62,350 nucleotides of DNA from Aliagarivorans marinus DSM 23064 (GTDB lineage: Bacteria; Pseudomonadota; Gammaproteobacteria; Enterobacterales; Celerinatantimonadaceae): the NCBI RefSeq assembly GCF_000429485.1, contig NZ_AUBY01000026.1:1-62350 (forward strand). Direction: 5' to 3'. The notes below the pieces were generated by a model. That model saw only the letters and a list, made by a program, of their open reading frames with translations. It was not told the origin of the DNA and ran no database searches. Made by a program: the position numbers and the translations under genes. Of the stretch, positions 53,655 through 62,003 are shown in pieces (position 1 is the first letter of the stretch; each line of letters opens with the position of its first letter).

Positions 53655-54087
53655 GAGTATCGTGTTCGACCAATGCCTTTTGCGCTTTGGTCTTTGTGCA
53701 GTTTTGCCGCTTTTTTCTTCGCCCGCTGCACTATGCTGCATGTCATACAAGGTTACAGTTAACATTTGATGGGCACCGCATAACTGAATAGCTCGTTGAC
53801 CCGCCTGACACATTTAGTCTTTACATAGTTGACGTTTTCAACAGCGAGAATGGCGCAATACCCAGCGCTACCAGCCCCGCCCTACCCTCTGCCATGGATC
53901 ACGAAATCACGCTTTACTAATGCGTATAGACGCGGGCAAGACTACTTTTCTCTAAAGCCCTTATGGCTAACACATGCTAAGGCTCGTCCCTTTATCGTTG
54001 AAACTAACAGAGGTTGAGCCCCAGTTCACCGTCTGAGCTCGTCCCGCCCTGCGCACTGTCAGGCTCAGTCCATAGCGGAGCGCTGCA
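53655..54087. other. Intergenic region after glycerate kinase
   Basis: 433 bases with no supported gene. GACCAA (53668-53673) and TTGGTC (53687-53692) followed by TTTG could be a weak terminator for the plus wing. Short frames here have no ribosome site or recognisable product. The promoter of the downstream kinase gene must lie in this stretch, but I see no clear boxes. Confidence 0.4.
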
Positions 54088-55416
54088 GTGAGTGAAGAGA
54101 TAAAACAGCTACAACAGCGAGTAAAAGAACTAGAGCAAGAACTCGCCGACAAACAGTTACTGTTCGATGCAGCCATGGACAGCCTGCCCAATCGGGTCTT
54201 TTGGAAAGACCGTGAGAGCGTGTATTTAGGCGCAAACAAACACTTCGTTCACGATACTGGCTTTACCGATGTCAGCCAGCTAATTGGCAAAACAGACTAC
54301 GACTTCCCCTGGGATCGAAGCACCGCAGAGCTCTATCGCGGTGATGATCACTACGTCATTACCAACGAAATAGAACGTTTGAACTTTGAAGAGCCCCAAG
54401 AGCGCGAAGGGCGTATCGTTAACTGGCTGCGTACCAGCAAGGTTCCGCTGCGCAACACCAGCGGTGAGGTTATTGGTGTGCTTGGCACCTACGAAGACAT
54501 TACTGAGCTCAAGCAACAGCAAATGATGCTAAAAGAAAGCGAACAGGAAGTGCGCTCCATCAATGCTTACCTGGAGCAAAAGGCGCAAGAGCGAACCGAG
54601 CAACTAGAGAAGAAAAACCACGAACTCAATGAAACCCTCAGCACATTGCAAATGGCCCAAGAAGAGTTGGTAAAGAACGAAGCCCTAGCCTCTTTGGGGT
54701 CGATTGTTAGTGGGGTGGCCCATGAAGTGAACACGCCACTTGGGATCAGCCTTACCGCAGCCTCACACATCCTTGAGCAAGTCGAGCAAATGCAACAGCG
54801 GGTTGAATCAGGCTCACTGACACGCAGCGACTTCGATAACTTTTTCGGGATGATCACAGAATGCGCCGAACTGACCTCAGACAACCTTTCGCGCGCAGCT
54901 CAGCTGATACACAGCTTCAAACAGATTGCCGTAGACAAAAGTAGTGAAGGCCAACGCGATATAGAGATCGGAAAGTACCTGCATGAAATCGTAACAAGCC
55001 TTAGCCCACGCCTAAAAGAGTCGAGCGTCCAAACCCATATCGAAATCTGTCACTCGACAACAATCCGCACCTTTCCCGGTGCCATCGCGCAGGTTGTCAC
55101 CAACCTGATTATGAACTCACTAATTCACGCGTTTGAGGAACACCCGAGCCCGTTAATCAGTTTGCGCTGCTGCCAGGTGGGTGAGCAGGTACAACTGCAA
55201 TACAAAGATAACGGTGTAGGTATGCCAAGTGATGTACTGGAACGAATATACGACCCCTTTTTCACCACCAAACGAAATCAAGGAGGCAGTGGCTTAGGAA
55301 TGAGCATTATCCATAACGTCGTGACTAAAAAACTCTGCGGCTCGATTGAAGTCACCAGTGAGCCTGGCGCAGGTATAAAAGTAGTGATTCAACTTCCAAT
55401 TTCGCTGGAGGATTAG
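54088..55416 (+). CDS. PAS-domain sensor histidine kinase
   Basis: 442-residue cytoplasmic kinase, no membrane helix. N-terminal coiled coil (1-30), PAS domain (about 30-145: LPNRVFWKDRESVYLGANK, LGTYEDITELKQ), second coiled coil (145-205), HisKA-like box with His in VSGVAHEVNTPLG (about residue 212), and ATPase domain with YKDNGVGMP and GGSGLGMSI. The start is GTG with GGAG seven bases upstream. It is followed after six bases by an HD-GYP response regulator, its likely partner. Confidence 0.9.
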   Translation: MSEEIKQLQQRVKELEQELADKQLLFDAAMDSLPNRVFWKDRESVYLGANKHFVHDTGFTDVSQLIGKTDYDFPWDRSTAELYRGDDHYVITNEIERLNFEEPQEREGRIVNWLRTSKVPLRNTSGEVIGVLGTYEDITELKQQQMMLKESEQEVRSINAYLEQKAQERTEQLEKKNHELNETLSTLQMAQEELVKNEALASLGSIVSGVAHEVNTPLGISLTAASHILEQVEQMQQRVESGSLTRSDFDNFFGMITECAELTSDNLSRAAQLIHSFKQIAVDKSSEGQRDIEIGKYLHEIVTSLSPRLKESSVQTHIEICHSTTIRTFPGAIAQVVTNLIMNSLIHAFEEHPSPLISLRCCQVGEQVQLQYKDNGVGMPSDVLERIYDPFFTTKRNQGGSGLGMSIIHNVVTKKLCGSIEVTSEPGAGIKVVIQLPISLED

Positions 55417-55422
55417 TTCAAC

Positions 55423-56964
55423 ATGGACCCATTTGTATTTGCGCCAGAAGAAGACAAACAACCGGATAATAGCCCCAAGAAAACCCCGTGGCGGGTGGCC
55501 ATCGTCGATGATGAAGAGAGCGTTCACCAAGTCACTAAGTTTGCATTAAGCGATATGCTTTTTGAGGACAAAGCTGTTGAGTTTTTCGATGCCTATTCAG
55601 GCAAAGAAGCCAAGCAGCTATTGGAAAGCAATCCCGACATTGCCGTGGTGCTGCTGGACGTGGTGATGGAAGACGAACACTCCGGCCTGGAGGTGGCGCG
55701 TTACATCCGCGAAGACCTGCACAATCAACGTATACGGATCGTGCTACGTACCGGCCAGCCCGGACAAGCGCCCGAACGCGACGTGGTGCAAAACTACGAT
55801 ATAAACGACTACAAAGAAAAAACAGAGCTAACCTCGCGCAAGTTGTTCACGATGATGCACGGTTGCCTACGAGCCTATCGCGACATTGTCGCCCTTGACG
55901 ACAGCCGCCAAGGGCTGGAGCGCGTTATTCAGGCATCCAAAAACATCTACGAAAGCCGCTTTATCGATGAGTTTGCCAGCGGTGTTCTGCAACAGCTAAC
56001 CTCGGTACTACACGCCGATAAAGACGCGTTTTTCGGTAAGCCCGAAGCACTTACAGCCCAAGATCAGGGAGGAAACTGCAAAGTCGTAGCTGGCACCGGT
56101 AAGTTTGAGTCACTGGTTGGAGAGGATGCGATGCAACACCTCAACCCGCAGTTCTCCAAGCTGATTGAGTCCACCATAACCACCAGCGGTCAACGTATTG
56201 GCGATAACTATATGGCGGTATCTCGCGGTCGCGATGGCCAGAAAAACTTGCTCTACCTAAGCGGTCTATCTAAAACCGGCCAGCTCGAGCATCACTTATT
56301 AGAGCTGTTCTGCGACAACGTACTGGTGGCATTCGACAACCTGTACCTAAAAAACCAACTCATCGAGACTCAAAAAGAGCTGGTCTATCGTCTTGGCGAA
56401 GCGGTGGAAACGCGTTCTAGGGAAACCGGCAACCATGTTAAGCGCGTTGCCGCAATAAGCCGTTTACTCGCCAAGGCAGTCGGCCTTAATGAAGCGCGCG
56501 CAGAAGTTATCTATTTTGCATCGCCGCTGCACGACTTGGGCAAAATCGGCATCCCCGACGCAATCTTAAACAAGCCCGGAGGCCTGAGCGATAGCGAATG
56601 GGAAATCATGCAAGGCCACGCCAAGATTGGCTACGATCTACTCGGCGACAGTAAGCGCGACATTCTGCGAATAGGCGCTCTAATCAGCCTGCAGCATCAT
56701 GAAAAGTGGGACGGAAGCGGCTACCCCGAAGGCCTTAGCGGAGAGCAAATCAGTATTGAAGCCAGAATCACTGCCGTGGCCGATGTGTACGACGCGCTAT
56801 CGAGCGATCGCGTCTACAAAAAGGCCTGGCCAGTCGAGAAAGTTAATCAATTTATGCACGAGCAGGCTGGCAGTCACTTCGACCCCGAAGTCGTTAGACA
56901 GCTGTTTGAGCACATCGACGAGATCACGGCTATCCGGCAAAAGTACTTGGACAAGTTTCACTAA
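55423..56964 (+). CDS. Response regulator with DUF3369 and HD-GYP phosphodiesterase
   Basis: 513 aa. Receiver domain (about 22-150; [18 protein letters not shown] with the acceptor Asp near residue 84), DUF3369 (about 165-310) and an HD-GYP domain (about 315-510) with [23 protein letters not shown] and [14 protein letters not shown], the full catalytic set for hydrolysing cyclic di-GMP. It is coupled to the upstream PAS kinase and opposes the diguanylate cyclase at 18969. Confidence 0.93.
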   Translation: MDPFVFAPEEDKQPDNSPKKTPWRVAIVDDEESVHQVTKFALSDMLFEDKAVEFFDAYSGKEAKQLLESNPDIAVVLLDVVMEDEHSGLEVARYIREDLHNQRIRIVLRTGQPGQAPERDVVQNYDINDYKEKTELTSRKLFTMMHGCLRAYRDIVALDDSRQGLERVIQASKNIYESRFIDEFASGVLQQLTSVLHADKDAFFGKPEALTAQDQGGNCKVVAGTGKFESLVGEDAMQHLNPQFSKLIESTITTSGQRIGDNYMAVSRGRDGQKNLLYLSGLSKTGQLEHHLLELFCDNVLVAFDNLYLKNQLIETQKELVYRLGEAVETRSRETGNHVKRVAAISRLLAKAVGLNEARAEVIYFASPLHDLGKIGIPDAILNKPGGLSDSEWEIMQGHAKIGYDLLGDSKRDILRIGALISLQHHEKWDGSGYPEGLSGEQISIEARITAVADVYDALSSDRVYKKAWPVEKVNQFMHEQAGSHFDPEVVRQLFEHIDEITAIRQKYLDKFH

Positions 56965-57003
56965 AAAGACACTTGGCTAATCGCTGAGATGCTCGACGAT
57001 AAT

Positions 57004-57090
57004 TACCAACCTCTCACAAACCGCCTTACAATGGTTGAGAAGCTTGTTAGAGGTTGGTAGTGTTTTTGAAAGGTTGATAGTGCTTTTGCC
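57004..57090. repeat. Inverted repeat plus 20-bp tandem repeat
   Basis: TACCAACCTCT (57004-57014) is exactly complementary to AGAGGTTGGTA (57049-57059), with a smaller AACC/GGTT pair inside. The right arm runs into two 20-base tandem units starting AGGTTG at 57051 and 57071 (16 of 20 identical). It lies 40 bases after the HD-GYP gene in a 329-base gap with no gene; it could be a terminator-like structure, small RNA or element remnant. Confidence 0.45.
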
Positions 57091-57293
57091 ACGCCATCAA
57101 GCCATGTCTTGCAACTCCCCTCACAGCGCTCAACATCGCCCACTTCCTTAGCACCTCTCAGCAAAGGTGACGGTGCCATCACCAGATAAACATTGCTTTA
57201 AAATCAAACAATAGGCTTCATCTGCAAGAGCCGCCCTGCTAGATTGGACAGCGTAAGGAAAGCGCATCACCACGCACAGACAAGGAGCCAACT

Positions 57294-57659
57294 GTGAGCT
57301 ACGCCCCCATCAATCTCAAAGAGAAGTTCACTAAGTTCGACGAGCACTGGTCGCCGCGGGTAATCGCTGAAATGAATGACTATCAATTTAAGCTTGCTAA
57401 GGTAGTTGGCGAGTTTGTCTGGCACGATCACCCCGACACCGACGAAGTGTTCTTTGTGGTCGAAGGCTGCCTGGATATCGAATTTCGCGATGGCAAGGTT
57501 ACGTTGGAAGCAGGTGAAGTGTTTGTCATCCCTAAAGGCGTTGAGCACAAACCGGTAGCCCAGAGTGAGTGTAAGATCATCCTGGTGGAGCCACGGGGTG
57601 TGGTAAACACCGGTGATGTGCAAAGTGAGTTAAAAGCTGACAACGACGTGTGGGTGTAA
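57294..57659 (+). CDS. Small cupin-domain protein
   Basis: 121-residue single-domain cupin with metal ligands in FVWHDHPDTDEVFFV (two His and Glu) and the second motif PKGVEHKPV (His). Such proteins act as sugar-phosphate isomerases, dioxygenases or binding proteins; this one resembles mannose-6-phosphate-isomerase-like cupins of unknown role. It starts with GTG, supported by AAGGAG six bases upstream. Followed after three bases by an unrecognised gene. Confidence 0.83.
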   Translation: MSYAPINLKEKFTKFDEHWSPRVIAEMNDYQFKLAKVVGEFVWHDHPDTDEVFFVVEGCLDIEFRDGKVTLEAGEVFVIPKGVEHKPVAQSECKIILVEPRGVVNTGDVQSELKADNDVWV

Positions 57660-57662
57660 ATC

Positions 57663-58040
57663 ATGGAACAAATCGCAGACTTATCAAAGCTCAAGCTTCA
57701 GCCTTTGCGCATTCCAGCTGGCTGGTCGGTGGATTATAACGCCAGCTTTTGGGAGATAGACCCCAACCCCTCGCTGATCCCCGAAGATGAACGGTGGTGG
57801 GTCTTTAATGAAGACATGCTGCAGATGCGACATGCAGCCCACGACTATATGCTTGACCTAGGCTGGTACCCAGAGGGCGACTTTGAGACCGGCGCTTATC
57901 GCGTGGTGCTGCTGGAGCACGATTTTCTAGGCAAAGAAGTGGTTTGCTTTACCACCCAAAACAGAATGGAGCTAGTGGACAAAATAGAATCGCTACTCCT
58001 ACAAGTTTCTGACGCAGAGCTAGTCAAGAACCTCACTTAA
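57663..58040 (+). CDS. Unknown 125-residue protein coupled to the cupin
   Basis: Starts three bases after the cupin gene. Acidic, soluble, no signal or membrane segment; Trp-rich motifs PAGWSVDYNASFWEID and DERWWVFNEDML. I recognise no family. The tight spacing suggests a joint function with the cupin. Confidence 0.7.
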   Translation: MEQIADLSKLKLQPLRIPAGWSVDYNASFWEIDPNPSLIPEDERWWVFNEDMLQMRHAAHDYMLDLGWYPEGDFETGAYRVVLLEHDFLGKEVVCFTTQNRMELVDKIESLLLQVSDAELVKNLT

Positions 58041-58144
58041 CTGTCGCTTGCTGTTTATCGCACCCTTGTGCGGGGCGAGTCAATTCGGCTGTTTGTTACG
58101 GCTGGTAAAGCTTTTAAGGGCCTAAAAACTCGTCTCACTTAGGC

Positions 58145-58468
58145 CTAGTTTTGTTTAGGTTTGCTGTTATCCCACGGGCTCGCTTTAGGCCTAGCAGCCT
58201 TTGCCGGTGTTGTTTGCTGCCGCTTAACGCTCGGTGGGGCAATCTCCCGATCAACAAAGGTTTTCAACCACAGCTCTTCAATGGCTTCCCTCGCCCACAG
58301 GTCTTTTTCTTGGCGCAGTCGCTTCAGCGCCGACTTAATCGTCGGCTTGCGTTTAAAACCGTTGAAGTTGGTTTTCATTGCCAGTTTTTGCCAGCCGAAG
58401 TGGGACTGGAGATCAGTCAGGATCTGCTCCAGCTTGATGCCGTGTAAGGGGTTGTTCTTTTGGCTCAT
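58145..58468 (-). CDS. VF530/DUF2132 family DNA-binding-like protein (copy 1)
   Basis: 107 aa. The N-terminal 70 residues match the VF530 (DUF2132) fold: NNPLHGIKLEQILTDLQ, HFGWQKLA and KPTIKSALKRLRQEKDLWAREAIEELWL. A basic, Pro/Lys-rich tail follows. VF530 is described as a possible DNA-binding domain. ATG at 58468 has AGGAA upstream. A longer paralogue is encoded just upstream on the same strand. Confidence 0.84.
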   Translation of the reverse strand: MSQKNNPLHGIKLEQILTDLQSHFGWQKLAMKTNFNGFKRKPTIKSALKRLRQEKDLWAREAIEELWLKTFVDREIAPPSVKRQQTTPAKAARPKASPWDNSKPKQN

Positions 58469-58557
58469 AAGGTTCCTAGTGGGGGTAGCGGAATCATCTG
58501 ATAGACAGGTGAGCTCACGCAACGCAGCGCGCCGTGACACGCTTTGTCAGACTAATC

Positions 58558-59067
58558 CTAATCAGTGGATGATTTCTTCGCATCGCCCCAACTAAAACCC
58601 TTTCCGCCGCTGCTGCGCGGTTTAGCGCCACGCCGTTTGGCGCCTGCTTTCGGGTGAGATTTAGCGCGCGACTCACGGCGCTTTTTTTGCTGCACTTCGT
58701 AGTTCTCAGCCGCTTTCTGTTGCATTTCGGCAATCAGCTCCACCGTGAGTGGCTGTGGCTCTTTTGGCTCTATGCCATCGGCAAAACCGCGCTCACGGGG
58801 CTTTAGGGCATACTGGGCTGAGTCTGGCTTGGGCATGCGCTTAAAGCGGTAAAGGTAGAAAGTTTCCACGCGCTCACGTGCCCATTCGGTTTTCTTCAAA
58901 AACTTAACCGAAGACGCCACGCTGGGGTTGGTCTTAAAACATGCCAGTCGAGTAGCCGCGTGCAGAATCTGCCAATCGTAATAGCCAACCAGTTCCTTGA
59001 GCATGGCCTCAAGCCCAAGCCCATGAAGTGGGTTGTTCTGCTGGTGTTTAATGGTGTCTTCAGTCAT
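58558..59067 (-). CDS. VF530/DUF2132 family protein (copy 2) with long basic tail
   Basis: 169 aa, paralogue of the gene 89 bases downstream: NNPLHGLGLEAMLKELV, YYDWQILH, NPSVASSVKFLKKTEWARERVE. From residue 95 there is an extra segment and a tail very rich in Lys, Arg, Gly and Ser that could bind nucleic acid. The ATG at 59067 gives the usual N-terminus; the longer frame is ignored. Confidence 0.82.
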   Translation of the reverse strand: MTEDTIKHQQNNPLHGLGLEAMLKELVGYYDWQILHAATRLACFKTNPSVASSVKFLKKTEWARERVETFYLYRFKRMPKPDSAQYALKPRERGFADGIEPKEPQPLTVELIAEMQQKAAENYEVQQKKRRESRAKSHPKAGAKRRGAKPRSSGGKGFSWGDAKKSSTD

Positions 59068-59327
59068 GGCGTCGAGTCCGAGTAAAAAGGCGGTGCACTG
59101 TAATACGTTACGAAGTAAAAACCAATCTAGTATAGCTAGCACGGCCCAAAAATAATGAGTGTGGGTTTAGCGCGGAACAGCCTGTGTGAACGATGAGCTC
59201 TGGTGAACCGCTGCAAACTTTCCGTAGCATCGGTATCGATGCCTTCTCTCAAAGACCTCGCTTCAACACGGAACTGGACATAAGTGAGTTGTAAAAGCCA
59301 AGGAAACAGCCGTTCTCGGTGTCATTG

Positions 59328-59915
59328 TTAGACCTTGTAGCCTTCGTTATCCGCTGAGTTACGGCGGTACAGCCCTTCGGCGTTTTCGAAAACGCGGTTT
59401 GAGTATCTGTCGTAGAGATCCAACCAAGACAAATGCCCATCAAAGCAACTCTTCGTAGAGCTCCGTGCATTGCTCCAGTATTGTTTTGATGTCAACGCAA
59501 CTAAGCTTACACGGACAGTATCATCCTCAAGTAAACTAGGGATCGCATCGACGTCTCTTTGAGTATCGCAAAGCTGCTTTGCCTCAAAGCCTTCAGAAAC
59601 TTTGGCTTCTATGACAATTATATTTTTTTCTGAAAAGAGGCAAAGGTCGAAGGTGCGTTTTGGCGAATACGCCTTGCTGCGACTTACTTCGTTTCTGCGC
59701 CACAAGTAGTCCCGATAGAAACAGACCTCAAAGCCTACGTCCCAAGTTCTTGCATTGTCACTCTCCGTGATGCCGGCTATTGAGGAAACCCATTCACCGA
59801 AGTTATGTGCATCATTGCGCGCCTCGTAATATAACTCAGCACAGAATACTCGCTCTTCACGAGTCCACTCTGCCCAAGGCCTATTAGCGAGATATGCTGC
59901 CCCCATCTTATCCAT
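59328..59915 (-). CDS. Unknown protein with PD-(D/E)XK-like motif
   Basis: 195-residue soluble protein. KRTFDLCLFS followed by IIVIEAKVSEGF (about residues 86-110) has the D-x(n)-E-x-K pattern of PD-(D/E)XK nucleases, and the frame is intact. I recognise no closer family. It lies in an accessory stretch next to a GNAT gene and an insertion nest, so a defence or mobile-element role is possible but unproven. Confidence 0.6.
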   Translation of the reverse strand: MDKMGAAYLANRPWAEWTREERVFCAELYYEARNDAHNFGEWVSSIAGITESDNARTWDVGFEVCFYRDYLWRRNEVSRSKAYSPKRTFDLCLFSEKNIIVIEAKVSEGFEAKQLCDTQRDVDAIPSLLEDDTVRVSLVALTSKQYWSNARSSTKSCFDGHLSWLDLYDRYSNRVFENAEGLYRRNSADNEGYKV

Positions 59916-59965
59916 GTCCTTTTTTTAGTTAACTCTTTGTTGAGGTTAGAGCTAGTGCATCTAAA

Positions 59966-60436
59966 TCATTGGCTAACTAACTTTTCCATAAGAAAGTTGC
60001 TTAGTAACAGCCCATTCACTTCCATTTGTTGCTCTTTGACTACTCGGAACCCGAAGCGCTCAAAGAAGGGCCGAGCAGTTATGCTAACTGCGGAATAGTA
60101 GTGTGAAACGCCCTTTTCGCTCCCTACTGCGAATATATGTGCCATCAAGGCTCTGCCGACTCCAATACCTTGGTAATCTGCATGACAGAAGAAGTGGTCA
60201 ATATAGCCATCCTTCTGTAAATCAGCGAAGCCGACAACTTGACCATTAATCTCGGCAATAAAGGGCTTCATCTCATTGACTCGTTTTAGCCAAGCATCCG
60301 CATCAATGTTGGCGGGAGCCCATGCAGCAACGTGCTCTGCTGAGTAGTCACGGATGTTGATGTTTCGAATGGTTTGAAACTTTAGGTCCCACGTTACAGG
60401 TGCGTCTTGTCTTTCGTAGTTTCGGATTTCTATCAT
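59966..60436 (-). CDS. GNAT family N-acetyltransferase
   Basis: About 156 aa: IEIRNYERQDAPVTWDLKF at the start, GQVVGFADLQKDGYIDHFFCH, acetyl-CoA loop ADYQGIGVGRALMAHI and ARPFFERFGFRVVKEQ. This is the YafP-like acetyltransferase layout. ATG at 60436 is my choice; ATG at 60448 and a longer frame are possible. Upstream end of an accessory block just before the IS10-like element. Confidence 0.82.
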   Translation of the reverse strand: MIEIRNYERQDAPVTWDLKFQTIRNINIRDYSAEHVAAWAPANIDADAWLKRVNEMKPFIAEINGQVVGFADLQKDGYIDHFFCHADYQGIGVGRALMAHIFAVGSEKGVSHYYSAVSITARPFFERFGFRVVKEQQMEVNGLLLSNFLMEKLVSQ

Positions 60437-60513
60437 GATGTTAATCATATTGGAGTGTATGAGACTCGTAGTTGGACACAAACGAATTAGGAAAGCAGGT
60501 TTAACGCCCGTTT

Positions 60514-61842
60514 CTCGCGAATCCCCTCATAATTCCCTTAGGATTCATAAAAGTAGACGCGCATCCCTAGGTTTGATCTAATTAATTTCGCCAAAAACAA
60601 ATCCAATCCCACCCAGCACGGAGGCTAACGGGATGCGCGAAGTTCAAATCTTACACGAAATGCTCGCCGATCAATGCCCTTCGATTAACAAAAAACGCCT
60701 TAACTCTCTTATGCTTGCGACCCAAGCGCTCCTCGATGGTGATAGCTTATCGCTCACTGAACTGGGGCGCAGTATCACTGGGCCAGTTGCGCCTAAGCAC
60801 AATATCAAACGCATGGATCGGCTATTTGGTAACACTCACCTCCGTTACGAGCGGTTTGACATTATTCGTTGGCATGCAAAACAGCTTTGCGGGCTTAACC
60901 CGATGCCCATAGTTTTGGTGGATTGGGCTGATGTGCGAGAGCAGCTAAGGATGATGACTTTACGGGCGTCGATATCCGTGAGGGGACGGAGTGTGACGTT
61001 GTATGAGCGTACGTTTAAGTTTTGCGACTACAACTCGCCACGCAGCCATAACCAGTTCCTCCGCGAATTGAGCTGCGTACTTCCCCAAGGCTGTCGACCA
61101 GTCATTGTTACTGATGCGGGCTACCGGAATACCTGGTTTCGGGAAGTTGAATCCTACGGCTGGTATTGGCTGGGGCGCTTACGTGGAGAGGTCTGCTATA
61201 GAGTTGATAAGCAGTGGCAATTAACGAAAGCACAATTTAAAGAAGCGACCAGCAAAGCACGTTACATTGGGGCCGCAGATATTGCGCGAACAAAGCCAAT
61301 GTCCTGTCAGCTCTATCTTTACAAAGCGGCTGATCAACAACGTAAAGATCGGCGCTCTAGACGCTCAGGCAATAATCACTCTGCTAAACGCTTGTATCAC
61401 CGCAGTGCAAGGGAACCTTGGGTGCTAGCCACTAACCTCCCAACAGCGCAGTTTAACTCAGTACAAGTCGTTAAACTCTACGCAAAGCGGATGCAAATCG
61501 AAGAGACGTTTCGAGACCTTAAGAGCCCTCAGTATGGTTTTGGTTTGCGGCACAGCCGCTCGCGTTGCCCCCATCGGTACAACGTTTTGCTACTTATCGC
61601 GATGCTTGCAGAGATGCTGCTTTGGTGGCTGGGGTTAGCTGCGATAGCATCGGGCTGGTCGAAACACTTTCAGGCCAACACCATTCGCTCTCGCCCAGTA
61701 CTGTCAGTCGTTCGCTTGGGAAAGGAAGTGCGAAAGCGACCTAATTACGTTATCAGCGAACAGAACCTTAGGTGGGCGTTTTTCGAGTATCTGCGGCTGA
61801 CTCATCACAGCGGACTGGGGGATTTATGAGGGGATCCTCCAG
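60514..61842 (+). mobile_element. IS10-like element (IS4 family), complete
   Basis: 1329 bases bounded by imperfect 23-bp inverted repeats: left CTCGCGAATCCCCTCATAA and right (complement) CTGGAGGATCCCCTCATAA, 19 of 23 identical, containing the ATCCCCTCATAA core of IS10 ends. One intact transposase inside. The nine flanking bases differ (CGCCCGTTT left, CGCCGCGCT right), so no target duplication remains. Confidence 0.88.
60633..61829 (+). CDS. IS4-family (IS10-like) transposase
   Basis: 398 aa against 402 for IS10, clearly homologous along its length: LSLTELGRSI, KHNIKRMDRLFGN, IVLVDWADVREQ (catalytic D97), VIVTDAGYRNTWF (second Asp) and KRMQIEETFRDLKSP (Glu of the DDE triad with the Y-R-E-type signature). 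Cut-and-paste transposase. The frame is intact, so the element may be active. Confidence 0.95.
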   Translation: MREVQILHEMLADQCPSINKKRLNSLMLATQALLDGDSLSLTELGRSITGPVAPKHNIKRMDRLFGNTHLRYERFDIIRWHAKQLCGLNPMPIVLVDWADVREQLRMMTLRASISVRGRSVTLYERTFKFCDYNSPRSHNQFLRELSCVLPQGCRPVIVTDAGYRNTWFREVESYGWYWLGRLRGEVCYRVDKQWQLTKAQFKEATSKARYIGAADIARTKPMSCQLYLYKAADQQRKDRRSRRSGNNHSAKRLYHRSAREPWVLATNLPTAQFNSVQVVKLYAKRMQIEETFRDLKSPQYGFGLRHSRSRCPHRYNVLLLIAMLAEMLLWWLGLAAIASGWSKHFQANTIRSRPVLSVVRLGKEVRKRPNYVISEQNLRWAFFEYLRLTHHSGLGDL

Positions 61843-62003
61843 CGCCGCGCTTATCTATGCGGCGAAGATAGCGTGACTGGGGAAAGCTTTGAGCATCGCA
61901 GGTAATGGGTAGAGCAGCGTCTGCTCACGCTGTCTTCGGTGTTCGCCATCGATGTGTGTGCCTATGCGGTGATGAGTAACCACACCCATGTGGTACTGCA
62001 CGT
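61843..62003 (+). pseudogene. Fragment of REP-associated tyrosine transposase (RAYT)
   Basis: Reading from 61843 gives RRAYLCGEDSVTGESFEHRR, a stop, then [19 protein letters not shown] and [14 protein letters not shown]. This is the start region of a Y1/HUH RAYT-type transposase, HUH motif in NHTHVVL. The N-terminus is cut by the IS10-like element, an in-frame TAA interrupts it, and the rest is cut off by the IS5-family element. Confidence 0.82.

Noticed and set aside
53829-54017. 62-codon frame before the PAS kinase
   Set aside because: No ribosome site, no domain, low-complexity start; treated as non-coding.
60505-61851. 9-bp target duplication around the IS10-like element
   Set aside because: CGCCCGTTT and CGCCGCGCT share only the first four bases; not a duplication.
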